64,000 nt of DNA from Vagococcus luciliae (lineage in GTDB: Bacteria; Bacillota; Bacilli; Lactobacillales; Vagococcaceae), in the NCBI RefSeq assembly GCF_024637875.1, contig NZ_CP102451.1, forward strand, positions 1,615,001-1,679,000, written 5' to 3'. The notes under the pieces were generated by a model. It was not told where the DNA came from, did not search any database, and worked only from the letters and a program-made list of their open reading frames with translations. The position numbers were made by a program, and so were the translations under genes. Shown here piece after piece: positions 46,684 to 56,853 of this stretch. Within the stretch, counting starts at the first letter, position 1; each line of letters starts with the position of its first letter.

Positions 46684-47837
46684 TATTTATCTCCTCCTTC
46701 AGTGGAATTATGACCTCCAGGAGTTGGTTCACCTACTGTTAGTGGTGTATCAGAGGACACAATCACACGATCCAATCCTTCTAAACCACTATTAACAATT
46801 ACCTTATCCTTTGAAGCCCCTTGATCGGTTGTCTCAACCACTCGTTTAGCAATAGTACCAAAGTCATCAACTAATACATAAACTTCTTTTGTTTTATCAT
46901 CTACTTTAACTGCTTCTTTTGGTATTTCAATTTTTTTATCATTTAACTTGATAGAAGCTTGAACATGAAACCCTTTACGAATTTCCTTAGCGTCTTTCAA
47001 ACTTAATTTCACTGTATAATTAGATAATGAGTTACTACTTGTAGCAGCACCACCTTCTGACGCTTGTTGTGTATTAGGAATATTTGACACATAGGTCACT
47101 TCACCTTTATACAATTTGTTATCGGAAACTGTTCTAACGTCTGCAGATTGTTTTTCTTTTACTTTTTCTAAATCTTTTTCATTTACGCTTCCTTCAACAT
47201 AAAAATCGGTTGATGATAACGTTAAAATGGCACTATCTCGATTTTGATCTTGAGGAATAATCACTTGACCATCAAACGGTGCTACTACTTTATTCACTTG
47301 TTTTTCGCTTAATTCATTAATTTGTGTTTGCAATTGATTCATTTTAATATCATAACTACCTAAATCATATTTTAATTCAACACTTTCTTTTGAGACAGGT
47401 GCTTGTTGTGCTTCACCAGAATCACTTGTTGGTGTATTATTTAATTCATTTAATTCTAATTGCATTTGTCTAGCTGCTTTATCACGCTCTGCTTGCGTGG
47501 ATTCAATTTGAAATTTAAGTTCCCTAATTTGAGAATCGGTTGTTTCATCTAAATACTGATAAAGCACTGTATCTTTTGTCACATTATCACCATTTTTAAC
47601 ATTTAAATCACCAAGTTTTCCAAGTGTGGTATCTTTCGTAAATTCTTTTGACATGACTGGCGTCACAACCCCATTGATAAAGACCTGTTCGACATTTTCA
47701 ACCGTAAAGAACTCAACGTTTGGTTCATTAGCTGTTTCTACAGGTGTACCTTTAGAAGAAAATACTTTAAATCCTACAACCCCAATAATAGCTAACCCAA
47801 TCAAACTCCCAATAACAACCTTTTTCTTTTTCGACAT
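46683..47837 (-). CDS. HlyD/MacA-family efflux adaptor (YknX-like)
   Basis: The 384-residue protein has an N-terminal membrane anchor (about 5-25), a lipoyl-like hairpin region with a coiled coil (about 100-190, QAERDKAARQMQLELNEL), and barrel and membrane-proximal domains (about 190-350). The C-terminus is Gly-rich. It connects the MacB-like permease with the cell wall side. It leads the operon; the 47838-47986 gap holds its promoter and the preceding terminator. Confidence 0.91.
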   Translation of the reverse strand: MSKKKKVVIGSLIGLAIIGVVGFKVFSSKGTPVETANEPNVEFFTVENVEQVFINGVVTPVMSKEFTKDTTLGKLGDLNVKNGDNVTKDTVLYQYLDETTDSQIRELKFQIESTQAERDKAARQMQLELNELNNTPTSDSGEAQQAPVSKESVELKYDLGSYDIKMNQLQTQINELSEKQVNKVVAPFDGQVIIPQDQNRDSAILTLSSTDFYVEGSVNEKDLEKVKEKQSADVRTVSDNKLYKGEVTYVSNIPNTQQASEGGAATSSNSLSNYTVKLSLKDAKEIRKGFHVQASIKLNDKKIEIPKEAVKVDDKTKEVYVLVDDFGTIAKRVVETTDQGASKDKVIVNSGLEGLDRVIVSSDTPLTVGEPTPGGHNSTEGGDK

Positions 47838-47948
47838 TTAACTAACTCCTTTTTCATTAATACTCACAGTATACATAAAAAACAACCTGTATAAATCAGT
47901 CGATGGTCCTATTGCGAAGAAAACTAGTTAATATAAGCATAAATAAAA

Positions 47949-47982
47949 AAGACCATCTAACGTTTTCACGCTAAACAGTCTT
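47949..47982 (-). terminator. Weak terminator behind the DUF1002 gene
   Basis: AAGAC/GTCTT outer pairs with an AACGTT-like inner stem and an A tract at 47944-47949. Imperfect, so some read-through to the efflux operon is possible. Confidence 0.5.
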
Positions 47983-47986
47983 ATAA

Positions 47987-49000
47987 TTAAGATTTAAATA
48001 GATTAGAGAAAAAGTCTTTTATTTTTTGCCAAAAACCTTTTGCTTTTTCAACATTTTCTTCTGACAATAAACTATCTTTAAATTCTTTACCATTTTTAAC
48101 AAGATCATCTTTAAAGCCAGATAATTGACTGGTTAATTCAGTATCTGTAATAGCACTTGTATTGGTAAAGTTCACCATATTATTAACTACTTGTGTTTTC
48201 AATTCAGGCGTAATAGCCTCTTTTAACCCATTTTTTTCGATTTGTTCATCCACTACATTAGTTACTTCTTGTTTCTTTTGCTCATCAGACATCTCACTTA
48301 ATTTCTTATTAATTTTTTGTAATTCCATTTGAATATCTGCTAACATCACTAAAAGATTTTCTGATGAATAGTCTTTATTATCCTGATTTTGTTTATCAAT
48401 TTCAGAAACCACTTGCATTTGATCTTGTGCAACCTCACGTTTTTCATCACGCTCTTTTTGTGCTGTCTGGTCTGTCGCAGGATCTACTTCGTCATAAATT
48501 TTATAAATACCTGCTAGAGCACCACTACCATCCATTGGTCGGACACTTGCAATACGAATGTATGCATCATACACGCCACTTGTGATAGCTGCTGAACGAT
48601 ACATTGCTTCAGTTCTTGCTGTAATTTTATCTGGTGTCACAATATCCACGGTAACACCTGACCCACTTTTCGTACGGGCAATTAAAGCACTTGAATAAGC
48701 TTTTGAAGAACTAGTAAACTCAGGAACATCGGTCACATATTTTACTAAATCATTACCATCTACAATATATTCATTAATATTAGTGGTGTTCGTTCCACTT
48801 AATGTGGATACTTTATTTAAGTCTTTAGTCAAAATATCACGTGTTTGTTGCTTTTCTGAATCAGTTAATCCATTTCCTAATGCAATATTTGGTATATCCC
48901 ATCCTTCATCTTTCGCTTTTTCTGCTGCCGAAACTTGCGTACTTAATCCAACTGTTGAAAGTAGTGTAAGACCTAGTAAAATCTTTTTAAATTTATTCAT
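47987..49000 (-). CDS. Secreted DUF1002 family protein
   Basis: The 337-residue protein has a classical signal peptide (MNKFKKILLGLTLLS... cleaved after VSA, residue 25). The mature part begins with GWDIPNIALGNGLTDSEKQQT, the entry of DUF1002 (COG4086) as I know it, and is helical with repeated Lys/Glu segments (about 190-330). Its function is unknown. Position upstream of an efflux operon is the only hint at context. AGGTGATGTT precedes the ATG. Confidence 0.86.
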   Translation of the reverse strand: MNKFKKILLGLTLLSTVGLSTQVSAAEKAKDEGWDIPNIALGNGLTDSEKQQTRDILTKDLNKVSTLSGTNTTNINEYIVDGNDLVKYVTDVPEFTSSSKAYSSALIARTKSGSGVTVDIVTPDKITARTEAMYRSAAITSGVYDAYIRIASVRPMDGSGALAGIYKIYDEVDPATDQTAQKERDEKREVAQDQMQVVSEIDKQNQDNKDYSSENLLVMLADIQMELQKINKKLSEMSDEQKKQEVTNVVDEQIEKNGLKEAITPELKTQVVNNMVNFTNTSAITDTELTSQLSGFKDDLVKNGKEFKDSLLSEENVEKAKGFWQKIKDFFSNLFKS

Positions 49001-49133
49001 AACATCACCTTTTCATTTTTTAATTCATTACAAATGTATCATAAATTAATTAAAATTCCATCCAACTTTAGAATGAAATAACTTTTTTAATGATTATTTA
49101 ACATTCTTTTTAAGAACGAACATCAAAAGAAAA

Positions 49134-49153
49134 GCACTAGCTTTAACTAGTGC
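49134..49153 (-). terminator. Terminator behind rpoD
   Basis: GCACTAG pairs with CTAGTGC around CTTTAA, with a U-rich tail on the minus strand. Confidence 0.75.
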
Positions 49154-49165
49154 CTTATTGGTTGT

Positions 49166-50293
49166 TTATTCTAAAAAGTCTTTTAATTGTTTAGAACGAG
49201 AAGGATGGCGTAATTTTCTTAACGCTTTTGCTTCAATCTGACGAATTCTCTCACGAGTCACACCAAATACTTTTCCGACTTCTTCTAATGTACGAGTGCG
49301 TCCATCATCTAAACCAAAACGTAGACGTAAAACATTTTCTTCTCTATCTGTTAATGTATCTAATACACTTTCCAACTGTTCTTTTAATAATTCATAAGCT
49401 GCGTGCTCTGCAGGACTAGTGGCTTCTTGGTCTTCAATGAAATCACCTAAATGAGAGTCATCTTCTTCCCCAATTGGTGTTTCAAGTGACACTGGCTCTT
49501 GAGCAATTTTTAAGATTTCACGTACTTTTTCAGGTGGCAAATCCATCTCTGCTCCAATTTCTTCTGGTGTTGGTTCGCGTCCTAAGTCTTGTAGTAATTG
49601 ACGTTGGATACGAATTAATTTGTTAATTGTTTCAACCATATGAACTGGAATACGAATCGTTCTTGCTTGATCGGCAATCGCACGCGTAATTGCTTGACGA
49701 ATCCACCAAGTCGCATAAGTAGAAAACTTAAACCCTTTTTCGTGGTCAAACTTTTCAACTGCCTTCATTAATCCCATGTTCCCTTCTTGGATTAAATCAA
49801 GAAATTGCATTCCACGACCAACGTAACGTTTTGCAATACTAACCACTAAACGTAAGTTAGCTTCAGCTAATTCTTGTTTTGCTTCAGGGTCGCCTTCTTT
49901 AATACGTAGCGCTAAAGCAACTTCCTCATCAGCTGTAAGAAGTGAGACACGACCGATTTCTTTTAAGTACATACGAACTGGATCATTGATTTTTACACCA
50001 GCTGGCGCAATTAAATCTTCTTCTGTTTCTTTTTCTTTTGCTTTCTTAGGTTCTTGATTTTTCTTAGCGACACGTAAACTGTGTTCACTTGGTTCGCCCT
50101 TTTCATCCACAACGCTAATACCTGCGTCTTCAACTTTTTCAATCAATTCATCCATATCGTCAGCATCTAATGCATAAGGAGTAGCTAATTTATTGGTTAA
50201 TTCATCATAAAATACTGAACCTCTAACTCGATTTATTTTGATGAACTTGGTTACTTCTTTTTTGTATGCTGCATCTTTTTCCATTTTTGACAT
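49166..50293 (-). CDS. rpoD: RNA polymerase primary sigma factor (sigma-70/RpoD)
   Basis: The 375-residue sigma-A has region 1.1 at the N-terminus (about 10-60), region 2 with [42 protein letters not shown], region 3 ([14 protein letters not shown]) and region 4 with the [22 protein letters not shown]. The length is usual for enterococci. It lies 18 bp behind dnaG, the conserved dnaG-rpoD macromolecular-synthesis pair. The usual trmK neighbour is missing behind it. Confidence 0.97.
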   Translation of the reverse strand: MSKMEKDAAYKKEVTKFIKINRVRGSVFYDELTNKLATPYALDADDMDELIEKVEDAGISVVDEKGEPSEHSLRVAKKNQEPKKAKEKETEEDLIAPAGVKINDPVRMYLKEIGRVSLLTADEEVALALRIKEGDPEAKQELAEANLRLVVSIAKRYVGRGMQFLDLIQEGNMGLMKAVEKFDHEKGFKFSTYATWWIRQAITRAIADQARTIRIPVHMVETINKLIRIQRQLLQDLGREPTPEEIGAEMDLPPEKVREILKIAQEPVSLETPIGEEDDSHLGDFIEDQEATSPAEHAAYELLKEQLESVLDTLTDREENVLRLRFGLDDGRTRTLEEVGKVFGVTRERIRQIEAKALRKLRHPSRSKQLKDFLE

Positions 50294-50311
50294 GATGGAC
50301 TCCCCCTTATA

Positions 50312-52150
50312 TTATCCCCAATTACTTAATTCTTTTTGCAATTGGATAATTTCTAATGTTACTTCCATTTCTTTGATAGAATCACCTATCTGTTTGACCT
50401 CTTGTTGCTGTTTCTTTAAAGCTTTTATTTTAGACTGAATACTCGCTTTTTCTATCACTTGTAAACAATCACTAATCTCTCGGTCATTACTTTGTTCACT
50501 AAAATTTTGCATGGTAATAGTAATTAATAAATTACGTAAATTGTCTTCTTTTAAATAATTAATAAAATCTGCCAATTCAACTCTGCCATACAATTCATAA
50601 AAACTTGCTATATGTTGAAATAATTCCTGATAGGCATCATGAACAAATGAAAAGTTAGGCTGACTGATCATTTTTTGAAATGTTGACTTTTCACTTAACA
50701 CACGAAATATTAATAACATTTCGGCTTTTTCAACCACATCTATTTTTCTAAATTCCTGTGTTTTAGGAACGATGTTTTCTGGCCTTCTAGGTATGATCGG
50801 TTTAAAAGCTTGCTGCTTATTATCTTGTATTAATTGATTTAATTGAAGTTGTAACGTCTCTTTAGAAAGGTTAAATTCTTCTGATAGTTGTGTTAAAGCA
50901 AAATCTTTTTCAATAACAGATGGAATCATAGCTAACTCTTTTAATACAAGCTCTAGATAAGCTAAAACATCTGATTCGTTTGCCAAATTAAAATCTTGCA
51001 TCAAATAAACACGTTTAAACTGAAACACAGTTTTTTTATGGTGTAGTAATTCGTTTTCTAAGGCATCTGTTCCATACGTCATCCGATAATCATCTGGATC
51101 TAGTTTATTAGGTAAACTGACTACCTGAACACCGATTGCGGTATTGTTTGTCAATAATTCAATCGCCCGATTAGTCGCATTGATGCCGGCTGAATCACCA
51201 TCATAACAAATCGTCACATCTTCACACACACGCTCTAATCGATGAATTTGCTGCTCGGTTAAACTTGTTCCCATAGTCGCTACAGCATTTTTAACACCAG
51301 ACATATAAGACGCCATAACATCCATAAATCCTTCAAATAAATAAACCTCATTTGTTTTTCTAATATGAGGTCTAGCTAAATGAAAATTATAAATCACTTC
51401 TCGCTTGTTAAATATCTCCGTTTCAGGACTATTAAGGTATTTAGGCTGCTTTTTATCCTTATCTGGTTGATCTGTTGGCATCTGCCTACCTGAAAAACCA
51501 ATTGTTTTGCCTTTAGCATCCTTTATTGGAAACATGACTCGATTAAAAAACCGGTCCATAAACGTGCCATCATCTCTTTCGACAAATAAACCTGACTCAT
51601 CAAAAAGACCGTCTTTAAATTCTTTTTGCATCACTTTTAATAAAATGTCTCGATTGTCAGGAGCAAAGCCTAATTCAAACTCATCAATATATTCTCGAGA
51701 GATACCTCGTTGTTCCAAATAAGTCATAGCATCTTTACCAACTTCTGTGTTTACCAGAATATGGTGAAAAAAACTTTTAGCATGTTCGTGCATCTCAATT
51801 AATTTCTGATGCGTACTATTTTTTGGTGTTTGTTGCACACCAGAAAATGACGTTGTTGGCAAAGATAAATTTAGTGGTTCAGCTAGTTTCCCAACTGCCT
51901 CAGGAAATGATAATCCTTCTACTTCTTGAATAAAAGTAAACACATTTCCACCCTTACCACATCCAAAGCAATGAAAGATTTGTTTGTCCTCTGCTACGGT
52001 AAACGACGGTGTTTTTTCATTGTGAAATGGGCATAAGCCTAAATAATTTTTACCAGATTTTTTTAATTGAACATAGTTTTCAACGACCTCAACAATATTT
52101 GTTTCTTGTCTAACTGTATCAATTAATTCTTGAGGGATTAATTGTGGCAT
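50312..52150 (-). CDS. dnaG: DNA primase
   Basis: The 612-residue primase makes RNA primers at the replication fork. The CHC2 zinc ribbon has Cys40, His43, Cys61 and Cys64. The TOPRIM domain shows the FEGFMDVMAS glutamate (about 267-276) and the CYDGDSAG acidic cluster. The C-terminal DnaB-binding domain is about 450-612. AAAAGGGGAT precedes the ATG. It is transcribed with rpoD. Confidence 0.96.
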   Translation of the reverse strand: MPQLIPQELIDTVRQETNIVEVVENYVQLKKSGKNYLGLCPFHNEKTPSFTVAEDKQIFHCFGCGKGGNVFTFIQEVEGLSFPEAVGKLAEPLNLSLPTTSFSGVQQTPKNSTHQKLIEMHEHAKSFFHHILVNTEVGKDAMTYLEQRGISREYIDEFELGFAPDNRDILLKVMQKEFKDGLFDESGLFVERDDGTFMDRFFNRVMFPIKDAKGKTIGFSGRQMPTDQPDKDKKQPKYLNSPETEIFNKREVIYNFHLARPHIRKTNEVYLFEGFMDVMASYMSGVKNAVATMGTSLTEQQIHRLERVCEDVTICYDGDSAGINATNRAIELLTNNTAIGVQVVSLPNKLDPDDYRMTYGTDALENELLHHKKTVFQFKRVYLMQDFNLANESDVLAYLELVLKELAMIPSVIEKDFALTQLSEEFNLSKETLQLQLNQLIQDNKQQAFKPIIPRRPENIVPKTQEFRKIDVVEKAEMLLIFRVLSEKSTFQKMISQPNFSFVHDAYQELFQHIASFYELYGRVELADFINYLKEDNLRNLLITITMQNFSEQSNDREISDCLQVIEKASIQSKIKALKKQQQEVKQIGDSIKEMEVTLEIIQLQKELSNWG

Positions 52151-52191
52151 ATTGATAAGTCATCCCCTTTTTACATAATTAAGTCAGAAAA

Positions 52192-52213
52192 GTCGCACTG
52201 AAATCAGCGCGAC
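52192..52213 (-). terminator. Terminator behind the P-type ATPase gene
   Basis: GTCGC-CTGA pairs with TCAG-GCGAC across a mismatch, followed by TTTTC on the minus strand. It lies about 60 bp after the stop and 40 bp before dnaG. Confidence 0.6.
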
Positions 52214-52274
52214 CACGACATAACTCTTCATAATAAATTATAACATAAATCATTTAGTTTGCAACAATTTGTGC

Positions 52275-54596
52275 TTAGTTAAAAGATCCCATTTTACCCG
52301 TAATTAATTTATCTAAAATGAGCTTACCAATAATCGAACAAATAACAAGCACAACAAAAACAGGTAATGTAGTAGCATTTAGCCAAGTAATTTCTAATAA
52401 TGATGTAAATAGCATTGCCGCTACAAACGTTCCAACAGTTGTTGTCACCGCTAAAAATAATCTGAGTGGATTAAATGGCAAACACGCCTTAATAACTGCC
52501 ATAGCACTAACAGCAATCAACATGTAATACATTAATGTTGTTTGATCGATTCCTGTAATGCCTAATTTTGGAGAAACAAAATAGATTACTAACATATTAA
52601 TGACCACTAATAGTGCATTTGGCAACGCTCGTCGTAGAGCAGTTGGTAAAAATTTTGTGGTAATTTTACGTTTGTCAGATTCAAATGATAAGAAGAACGT
52701 AGGATAGCCTTCTATTGCTAAATCAAGCAACGTAATTTGAATCGGAATAAATGGGAATCCAATTGCTGCTACCATACAAATAATGGACAAGATAAATGAG
52801 TAGATAGTTTTAATAAAAAAGATACTCGCAACTTTTGTCACATTATTAACCACACGTCGACCTTCAAACAACACATCTGGTAAGGTAGTAAAATCAGAAT
52901 TTAATAAAACCAAATTAGCCATTTGACGTGTTGCATTATCCCCTTCAGCCATGGCAATACTACAGTCTGCCTCTTTCATCGCTAGAATGTCATTCACACC
53001 ATCACCCGTCATAGCAACAATATGGTCTTTTTGTCTTAGTGCTTCGACTAACCATTTTTTCTGTTGTGGACTCACTCGACCAAACACAGTATAGTCATCA
53101 ACAATAGCTTTGACCTCTTCTTCTGTTTCAATCGTTGATAAATCAATATATTCCTCATAGTGATTTAGACCGGCACGTCTTGCTACATTTGATACAGTAA
53201 TTGGATTGTCACCAGAAATAACTTTTAACGCAACCCCTTCACTGTCTAAATAAGCCAACGTTTGTTCTGCATTTTCTCGAATAGCATCTTCAATAATTAA
53301 GACAGATAATGCTTCAACATTTCCTACTGTATCAGTTAGCTGAGTGGCTGATTGATCGATACCTAAAAGAAGGACTCGACTACCTTGTGCCTGTGCTTGA
53401 TAAATTTCTTGTGGTAATTTATCTTCTGGCACTAAACGTTCTGGTGCTCCAAGATACACACATCCCACACCTTCAAACAATACCGCTCCCCATTTTCTAT
53501 CTGATGAGAACGCTAAAGTATCTAATACATTTAAATTAGTTGAAGTTTGATAATAAGAACGCAAGGCTTGCATGGTCAAATTATTATCATCTGTCGCATT
53601 AATATAGTTTTCCATTAAATTTGTTGTGTTTATTTCTTTTAATGATGGATTGACATCAATCACTTCTGACACCATCATGTTTCCTTGAGTAATCGTACCA
53701 GTTTTATCTAAACATAACACGTCCACATGTGCTAATGTTTCAATTGAGTGCATGTCTTGAACTAATACTTTTTTCTTTGTTAGTTTTACCACACCTGTTG
53801 CTAAGGCAATACTAATTAATAACACCATTCCTTTTGGCAGCATACCTAATAAGGCAGCGGCAGAGGACACCACAGATAATTTCAAATCACTTTGTCTTAA
53901 AAAATACGCTTCTAAAAACAAAATCATGCCCAAAGGAATGATAATATAACTGGTAAATTTTGCTACTTTTCTGATGGATTCAACTAATTCAGAAGTAACA
54001 GGTTTATGAATTTTAGCTTCTTCAGCAATTTTGATGGCATAATTATCTTTTCCAACGTGAACCACTTTAGCCACACATTGACCACTTGTGACATAGCTTC
54101 CTGACATAAGTTGGCTTGCAGCCGATTTTTTGATTAAATCAGCCTCACCTGTTAATAACGATTCATTCACCTCAACATTTCCAGACAAAATTTCCATATC
54201 AGAAGGAACTTGTTGCCCTGCAGATAAAATAACCACATCATCTAATACTAATTCAGTGGTGGGAATTCCTATTTTTTGATTGTCGCGAAAGACTTCAACG
54301 TTTTCTTCGTTCACAATCGATAACTGTGACACAAGATTTTTCGCTCGAATTTCTTGTGATACCCCAATGACCACATTTAAGATAATAATCGCCATAAAAA
54401 ACATATTGCTATAAGCCCCAACTAAAGCTAAACAAATAGCAATCACAACATTTAATAAATTAAATAAGGTAAAAACATTATCATAAATAATGTCTTTGTT
54501 ACTTTTTGATGTATCAGAAACATAGTCATTCACTTGTCCCTGACTAATACGCTGATTAACTTCCTCTTGGGTCAATCCTTTTTCATTCATTGTCAT
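52275..54596 (-). CDS. Cation-translocating P-type ATPase (CtpE-like)
   Basis: The 773-residue pump has TGE-type actuator motif LTGEAD (148-153), phosphorylation site Asp297 in LDKTGT and the hinge TGDGVND. About ten TM helices are visible. There are no N-terminal CxxC metal-binding domains, so it is not a heavy-metal P1B type; it resembles the CtpE group, whose Mycobacterium member is linked to calcium uptake. In TM4 the P2-type PEGL is PKGM (254-257), replacing the usual ion-ligand Glu by Lys. The ion is therefore uncertain. Confidence 0.9.
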   Translation of the reverse strand: MTMNEKGLTQEEVNQRISQGQVNDYVSDTSKSNKDIIYDNVFTLFNLLNVVIAICLALVGAYSNMFFMAIIILNVVIGVSQEIRAKNLVSQLSIVNEENVEVFRDNQKIGIPTTELVLDDVVILSAGQQVPSDMEILSGNVEVNESLLTGEADLIKKSAASQLMSGSYVTSGQCVAKVVHVGKDNYAIKIAEEAKIHKPVTSELVESIRKVAKFTSYIIIPLGMILFLEAYFLRQSDLKLSVVSSAAALLGMLPKGMVLLISIALATGVVKLTKKKVLVQDMHSIETLAHVDVLCLDKTGTITQGNMMVSEVIDVNPSLKEINTTNLMENYINATDDNNLTMQALRSYYQTSTNLNVLDTLAFSSDRKWGAVLFEGVGCVYLGAPERLVPEDKLPQEIYQAQAQGSRVLLLGIDQSATQLTDTVGNVEALSVLIIEDAIRENAEQTLAYLDSEGVALKVISGDNPITVSNVARRAGLNHYEEYIDLSTIETEEEVKAIVDDYTVFGRVSPQQKKWLVEALRQKDHIVAMTGDGVNDILAMKEADCSIAMAEGDNATRQMANLVLLNSDFTTLPDVLFEGRRVVNNVTKVASIFFIKTIYSFILSIICMVAAIGFPFIPIQITLLDLAIEGYPTFFLSFESDKRKITTKFLPTALRRALPNALLVVINMLVIYFVSPKLGITGIDQTTLMYYMLIAVSAMAVIKACLPFNPLRLFLAVTTTVGTFVAAMLFTSLLEITWLNATTLPVFVVLVICSIIGKLILDKLITGKMGSFN

Positions 54597-54678
54597 TATA
54601 TTTACTCTCTCTTTTCATGATTTCTCCCATTATTGTATAGATTTTCTCGTCAAATTTAAAGCTTCTTAACAAATAATT

Positions 54679-54708
54679 AAACTCCTAACTAGAAAAGCTT
54701 AGGAGTTT
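54679..54708 (-). terminator. Terminator behind the PASTA-protein gene
   Basis: A perfect 10-bp stem, AAACTCCTAA with TTAGGAGTTT, ending the ABC-PASTA operon. Confidence 0.65.
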
Positions 54709-54740
54709 AATAGTGGTATGATGACTCTGTTAGATTTACA

Positions 54741-56174
54741 TCACTCGCTTGGCAAGGATGCATATTTTCCATTACTAATCGCAAATACTAAATGAGCGTT
54801 TGTTGCGATATATTGATTATAAGCATTTGCATTAACAATTTGGCCTTTTTCTTTATCTGAATCCACATAATAGACTTCATAAGTGACACAAGCCCCTTTT
54901 GAATTAAAGTTATCATAAATTAATTTAGGGATATCCCCTTCTAATTGACCGAAGAATGATTTAATATATGGTCGTCCAGAAGAATAAACAACATTGACGA
55001 CTTTTTCATCATTTCCCGTTAATTTTTTTCCGGCTTCAATAGACTGAGAAATCAATTGACCAAAAGGAACACTGTCAGAAAAAGCTTCTTTCGTCATAAC
55101 TTGTAAATCACTTGTTGCATTGGCTGCTTCTTCAATTGAATAGTTAGCAAAATTAGGCACAACGACAGCTTTTCCAACAGAGATAGAAACACTCATAGAA
55201 TCTTGTTTAGCTACCTTAGTATCAGGATCTACTGTTTGAGAGACAACTAATCCAGCCTCAATTTTATCAGAGTCCACTTCTTTATAATCAACTTTAATAT
55301 CGTTTTTCTTAGCCCAATCTTCTACATCACTTTTAGATTTCTTACTAAAATCTGGGACTGAAATATTTTTTTCAAACACTTCTTTTCCTTTAGAAAAATA
55401 AACATTCGCGATATCTTGTCGTAAATAATTTTCCTTAGTTACTTCTTTGTCTGTAAATTCAAGCTTAATAAACTTACCTTTGTCAACTTTGTCATTGTAT
55501 TCATCAATAATGGAAACATTATCCGCTTTATTTTTACTTATCCATTGTTCAACTTCTGATTTAGACATTTTTTCAAAATCAGGTAACGTGATTTTTTCTT
55601 TGGGATTAGCCCCTTCACTGACTTTGAAGGTGATATTAGACCCTTTTTTTAATTTCTTATTTGGTGCGACAGATTGACTAATCACACCATTTGTTTCGAC
55701 TTTGGTAGAATACTCCTGTTCGATTTTTGGCTTCATTCTATTTTCTGATGCCCAGTTTTTAGCATCAACAACCGTTTTATCAGAAAAATTAGGAACACTC
55801 ACACGTGTCACCTGGTAATAAATAATATAACCAATGAGTAGTAAACCAACAACCGAAGCCCCAATCACCGCTTTGCGTTTAGTTTGTTTGCTCTGATAAT
55901 CTGGATCGATTTCAATATCATCTTCAAGTGATTCTTCCTCTATTGGAACAATAGATTGGTTAGGAATAGGTTGGCTCTTTCTTTTTCTCTTTTTTTTCCG
56001 TCTTATTTTTCCTTCATGTTCTGAAAGGGCTGAATTATTTCCATTAAGGTCATCGGTTGATAGATCGTCCTCTAATTCTGCATCTTCTTCTAATTGTTCC
56101 TCTTTTTTACTTTTTTTATCATTTAATGTTTGTTTATAATTGTCATTATCAAAATTTGATAGAAAGTCAGACAT
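54741..56174 (-). CDS. PASTA-domain membrane protein without kinase domain
   Basis: The 477-residue protein has an acidic then basic cytoplasmic N-terminus (1-101), one TM helix (102-121) and an extracellular part. The latter holds four PASTA-like repeats at about 125-188, 195-264, 270-334 and 337-400, each starting VPNF, LPDF or similar. A last divergent domain occupies 401-477. PASTA modules bind muropeptides or beta-lactams in Ser/Thr kinases and PBPs; here no kinase or transpeptidase is fused. The start overlaps the ATPase stop by 8 nt (ATGTCTGA), indicating coupling with the ABC transporter genes upstream. Confidence 0.88.
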   Translation of the reverse strand: MSDFLSNFDNDNYKQTLNDKKSKKEEQLEEDAELEDDLSTDDLNGNNSALSEHEGKIRRKKKRKRKSQPIPNQSIVPIEEESLEDDIEIDPDYQSKQTKRKAVIGASVVGLLLIGYIIYYQVTRVSVPNFSDKTVVDAKNWASENRMKPKIEQEYSTKVETNGVISQSVAPNKKLKKGSNITFKVSEGANPKEKITLPDFEKMSKSEVEQWISKNKADNVSIIDEYNDKVDKGKFIKLEFTDKEVTKENYLRQDIANVYFSKGKEVFEKNISVPDFSKKSKSDVEDWAKKNDIKVDYKEVDSDKIEAGLVVSQTVDPDTKVAKQDSMSVSISVGKAVVVPNFANYSIEEAANATSDLQVMTKEAFSDSVPFGQLISQSIEAGKKLTGNDEKVVNVVYSSGRPYIKSFFGQLEGDIPKLIYDNFNSKGACVTYEVYYVDSDKEKGQIVNANAYNQYIATNAHLVFAISNGKYASLPSE

Positions 56175-56841
56175 TCTCTTTTAAAACTCCTTTTCTAAGA
56201 AGATAGGAATGATCTGATTGCAATGCTATTTCCGGCGAGTGAGTAACTACAATCACGCATTTATTATGTTTGTGAGCAAGCATTTTAAATATTTCCACAA
56301 TCTCTTGTTCCATCTCTTCGTCTAAATTACCAGTTGGTTCATCAGCTAAAATAACATCAACGTTTGTTGCCAACGCTCTAGCAATTGCCACACGCTGTTG
56401 TTCGCCACCTGACAACTGTGTCACCAATCGTTTGGCTTTATCATTTGATATCCCCATGTAATCCAAGAGATTCATAGCCACTTTTTCCTCATCTTCTGGC
56501 AATTTATTATCCGTTATTGCCATTGAAACCAGCACATTTTCAACTGCTGTTAAATAGGGAATTAAATTATAATGTTGGAAGATAATACTAATATAGTCAC
56601 GACGATACTCATCATAACCTATTTTTTCTATATTTTTTTTCTCATAAAAAATACGTCCTCCCTGTGGTTTATCCAATCCGGCTAAAAGAGATAAAAAGGT
56701 TGTCTTACCAGAACCAGATTGCCCTACAATGCTGTAAAATTGACCTTTTTCAAAGGAGACATTCGTATTTTTTAAAATAAAGCGCCGTGTATCACCATCT
56801 TGATAATAGTAATTTAATTTACTTGCTTTTAATATTGACAT
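56167..56841 (-). CDS. ABC transporter ATP-binding protein of the PASTA operon
   Basis: The 224-residue ATPase has Walker [10 protein letters not shown] (about 38-46), signature [15 protein letters not shown], Walker [16 protein letters not shown] and the switch VVTHSPE. This places it with the LolD/MacB/FtsE-like ATPases that power FtsX-domain permeases. It lies 12 bp behind the permease and overlaps the PASTA protein gene, so the three form one operon. Confidence 0.94.
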   Translation of the reverse strand: MSILKASKLNYYYQDGDTRRFILKNTNVSFEKGQFYSIVGQSGSGKTTFLSLLAGLDKPQGGRIFYEKKNIEKIGYDEYRRDYISIIFQHYNLIPYLTAVENVLVSMAITDNKLPEDEEKVAMNLLDYMGISNDKAKRLVTQLSGGEQQRVAIARALATNVDVILADEPTGNLDEEMEQEIVEIFKMLAHKHNKCVIVVTHSPEIALQSDHSYLLRKGVLKENV

Positions 56842-56853
56842 AGATTGGCTCCT

